Below, one piece after another: positions 36,454 to 36,846 of a stretch of DNA of 36,846 bases. The position numbers and the translations under genes were made by a program. Numbering within the stretch: the stretch's first letter is position 1; each line of letters begins with the position of its first letter. Location of the stretch: positions 1 to 36,846 of the forward strand of contig JAFGXY010000008.1 in the NCBI GenBank assembly GCA_016936395.1, read 5' to 3'. This DNA comes from Paracoccaceae bacterium. GTDB lineage: Bacteria > Pseudomonadota > Alphaproteobacteria > Rhodobacterales > Rhodobacteraceae. The notes under the pieces were generated by a model. It made no database searches, had not been told where the DNA came from, and saw nothing but the letters and a program-made list of their open reading frames with translations.

Positions 36454-36763
36454 GAACGATCTCCACCTGCGCGGCTTCGTTTCGGCGCAGGACGATGTAG
36501 CTGTCACCCACCTTCAGTTCGATCGGGTCCAGAAGGGGCGCGACGCGGACCACCGTCACCTCGCGGTCGGGCCGGATGCCCAGGTCCAGCAACCGCTGGC
36601 GGATCGGGCCGCAGCCGTTCAGGCGCCGGATGCGGCAGGTGCTTCCGGGGGCCACTTCAGCCAGGCTGTATCCGCCCTGACCGGCAGCGCAGCCACAGCC
36701 CGCGCCATTGCGGGCGCGTCTGCGTCGGCCCCATCCGGGTCCACCGGGAAATGCGAAGCTCAT
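36446..36763 (-). CDS. feoA: Ferrous iron transport protein A with Gly/Arg/Cys N-terminal extension
   Basis: The 105-residue protein carries the SH3-like FeoA domain in its C-terminal 75 residues (SLAEVAPGSTCRIRRLNGCG, IRQRLLDLGIRPDREV, ELKVGDSYIVLRRNEA). It acts as cytosolic partner of FeoB. The first 30 residues are unusual for FeoA: Gly/Arg-rich with a CGC pair (GPGWGRRRRARNGAGCGCAA). AGGAAGGA upstream supports the ATG at 36763, so the extension is probably translated. The remaining 83 bases to the window edge hold its ribosome site and presumably a promoter; I see no clear Fur or Irr box. Confidence 0.92.
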   Translation of the reverse strand: MSFAFPGGPGWGRRRRARNGAGCGCAAGQGGYSLAEVAPGSTCRIRRLNGCGPIRQRLLDLGIRPDREVTVVRVAPLLDPIELKVGDSYIVLRRNEAAQVEIVHV

Positions 36764-36846
36764 CGCGCTGTTTCCTTCCTGCTTGAGAGCGTGCTGAATC
36801 CGGGTCGGATTGCGCGCAGGGAAGGCGGCCCCCCCGGCGCGGCTTC

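Overview
The window looks like chromosomal DNA of a GC-rich alphaproteobacterium, most likely a Rhodobacterales/Rhodobacteraceae member. The grounds are an aerobic (CobG/CobN-type) cobalamin pathway with a DUF1636-cobW-cobN-cobG-cobH-cobI-cobJ order, tightly overlapping ATGA gene junctions, BluB, an adc/3-hydroxybutyrate dehydrogenase cluster, and strong G/C bias at third codon positions. That bias also creates very long antisense open frames.

Region 1 (1-14320) is a vitamin B12 locus. On the minus strand a cobalamin riboswitch (about 7625-7430) precedes a DUF1636 ferredoxin-like gene, cobW, cobN, cobG, cobH, cobI and the first 58 codons of cobJ, which runs off the left edge. Divergent from it are cobO and cobQ. 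A second cobalamin riboswitch (about 10782-10625) precedes bluB on the minus strand. Then four plus-strand genes handle the lower and side-chain part of the pathway: a histidine phosphatase (with a His-to-Pro change at its catalytic site), a PduX-like GHMP kinase, cbiB and cobC. Together they cover corrin ring methylation, cobalt insertion, adenosylation, amidation, lower-ligand base synthesis and aminopropanol arm attachment.

Region 2 (about 14260-15197) is a scar. It holds a decayed, frameshifted IS3-family transposase remnant abutting the 3' end of cobC, an orphan 48-codon frame, and about 300 bases of more AT-rich sequence with no recognisable gene.

Region 3 (15198-20461) holds a minus-strand three-gene unit (ChrB N-terminal-domain protein, COG4280 membrane protein, small two-TM protein), then a two-component system divergent from an HtrA-family protease.

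Region 4 (20443-33705) starts with a minus-strand DUF1345 membrane protein. The rest is a plus-strand series: small membrane protein, patatin-like hydrolase, acetoacetate decarboxylase, PRC-barrel protein and 3-hydroxybutyrate dehydrogenase (carbon reserve/ketone-body metabolism); an SQR-like flavoprotein with a DUF1269 membrane protein; an MFS exporter; a cyanide-insensitive-type cytochrome bd oxidase whose cydA carries an in-frame amber codon; a 35-residue DUF2474 protein; and MprF. Region 5 (33737-36763) is feoA-feoB plus a Cys-rich FeoB-associated protein on the minus strand.

Regions 3-5 read as an envelope, redox and metal stress block. A motif shared between the HtrA/two-component intergenic region and the SQR-like gene promoter suggests, but does not prove, common control. 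The most notable points are the amber codon in cydA, the missing catalytic His in the B12 phosphatase, and the possible shared operator. I saw no tRNA, rRNA or CRISPR array.
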